13,042 nucleotides of DNA, taken from positions 1-13,042 of the forward strand of contig CAIOXF010000095.1 of the NCBI GenBank assembly GCA_903862155.1, in the 5' to 3' direction. The stretch is from an uncultured cyanobacterium. GTDB taxonomy: Bacteria; Cyanobacteriota; Cyanobacteriia; PCC-6307; Cyanobiaceae. The notes below the pieces were generated by a model. That model saw nothing but the letters and a program-made list of their open reading frames with translations. It was not told the origin of the DNA and ran no database searches. The position numbers and the translations under genes were made by a program. Below are positions 12,829-13,042 of the stretch, piece after piece (the first letter of the stretch is position 1; each line of letters starts with the position of its first letter).

Positions 12829-13042
12829 TCAGCGGGCAGCAGGAGGGGCCGCCACGGCAGCCGGGGCCTGGGATGGGGGATTGGCGGCGGTGGCATCTGA
12901 AGGGGCCGACGTGGTGGCCACCGCATCGGGCCAGCTCTCGCGATACACGTACACGTGGCCCAGGGCCCGGCCGCCGAAGGCCCGGCGCTTCAGCTCCCAG
13001 CCCGGCTCGAACACCAGCTGCAGAAAACCATTGCCCACGCCC
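12829..13042 (-). CDS. Unrecognised protein, C-terminal end only (5' end beyond right edge)
   Basis: The frame is open through the right edge of the window; the visible C-terminus is about 70 residues. It starts GVGNGFLQLVFEPGWELKRR, continues AFGGRALGHVYVYRESWPD and ends in an Ala/Pro/Thr-rich disordered tail (AVATTSAPSD ... PPAAR). The pattern 'EPGWxLxRRxxxGRxLxHxY' is reminiscent of the C-terminal part of cyanobacterial secreted DUF3747 proteins, recalled from memory and not checked, so this is tentative. A GTG at 13036-13038 is an in-frame codon but probably not the start, since the conserved-looking part continues up to the edge. The rpsU start is 58 bases downstream on the same strand. 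Confidence 0.6.
   Translation of the reverse strand, partial: GVGNGFLQLVFEPGWELKRRAFGGRALGHVYVYRESWPDAVATTSAPSDATAANPPSQAPAAVAAPPAAR

Noticed and set aside
1..13042. Search for a defence island, mobile element, toxin-antitoxin pair or biosynthetic cluster
   Set aside because: All stretches are filled by core genes in an order familiar from picocyanobacteria. No transposase, integrase, terminal repeats, nuclease or antitoxin-like small gene is visible.

Overview
The window is a gene-dense, high-GC chromosomal segment of a picocyanobacterium, most likely of the Cyanobium / high-GC marine Synechococcus type. Three oxygenic-photosynthesis markers support this: the photosystem II subunit PsbX, a Ycf66 family protein and a high-light-inducible (HLIP) chlorophyll-binding protein. 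Two more genes, a LpxB-related glycosyltransferase and a PRC-barrel protein next to smc, are typical of cyanobacteria. The cyanobacterial repeat HIP1 (GCGATCGC) occurs only twice, about what base composition predicts; this fits the alpha-cyanobacterial lineage better than freshwater beta-cyanobacteria. I see no insertion sequence, integrase, phage gene, CRISPR array or foreign-looking base composition.

Layout. 1-2391 (+): the 3' part of smc, then a two-domain PRC-barrel protein with a charged disordered tail. 2411-4239 (-): msrB, a LpxB-related glycosyltransferase and tRNA-Leu(GAG), read leftward in the order tRNA, glycosyltransferase, msrB. 4329-5687 (+): accC. 5691-6014 (-): a YggT family membrane protein. 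6102-8367 (+): psbX, ycf66, and two translationally coupled small lipoproteins with TolB-like (PD40) repeats. 8371-10948 (-): HIT protein, an ABCD/SbmA-type ABC transporter and an hli gene, with hli overlapping the end of the transporter gene. 11000-12592 (+): comM/yifB. 12600-12770 (-): rpsU. 12829 to the right edge (-): the 3' end of an unrecognised, possibly secreted protein.

The functions are mostly core housekeeping (chromosome condensation, fatty-acid synthesis, methionine sulfoxide repair, translation, DNA processing) mixed with thylakoid and light-stress genes. Coding density is very high. Every gap between genes is under 100 bases, so no gene-free stretch over 300 bases exists. Several short gaps hold clean inverted repeats: 2401-2420, 4247-4267, 5695-5710, 6043-6065, 8362-8376, 10564-10584 and 10972-10985. 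These are the main non-coding signals.

I do not see a convincing undescribed system. The points most worth a second look are the lipoprotein pair, which looks like a six-bladed TolB propeller split into two three-repeat halves; the near-perfect 23-bp dyad between yggT and psbX; and the similar 'DDDEP' disordered tails on the PRC-barrel and Ycf66 proteins.
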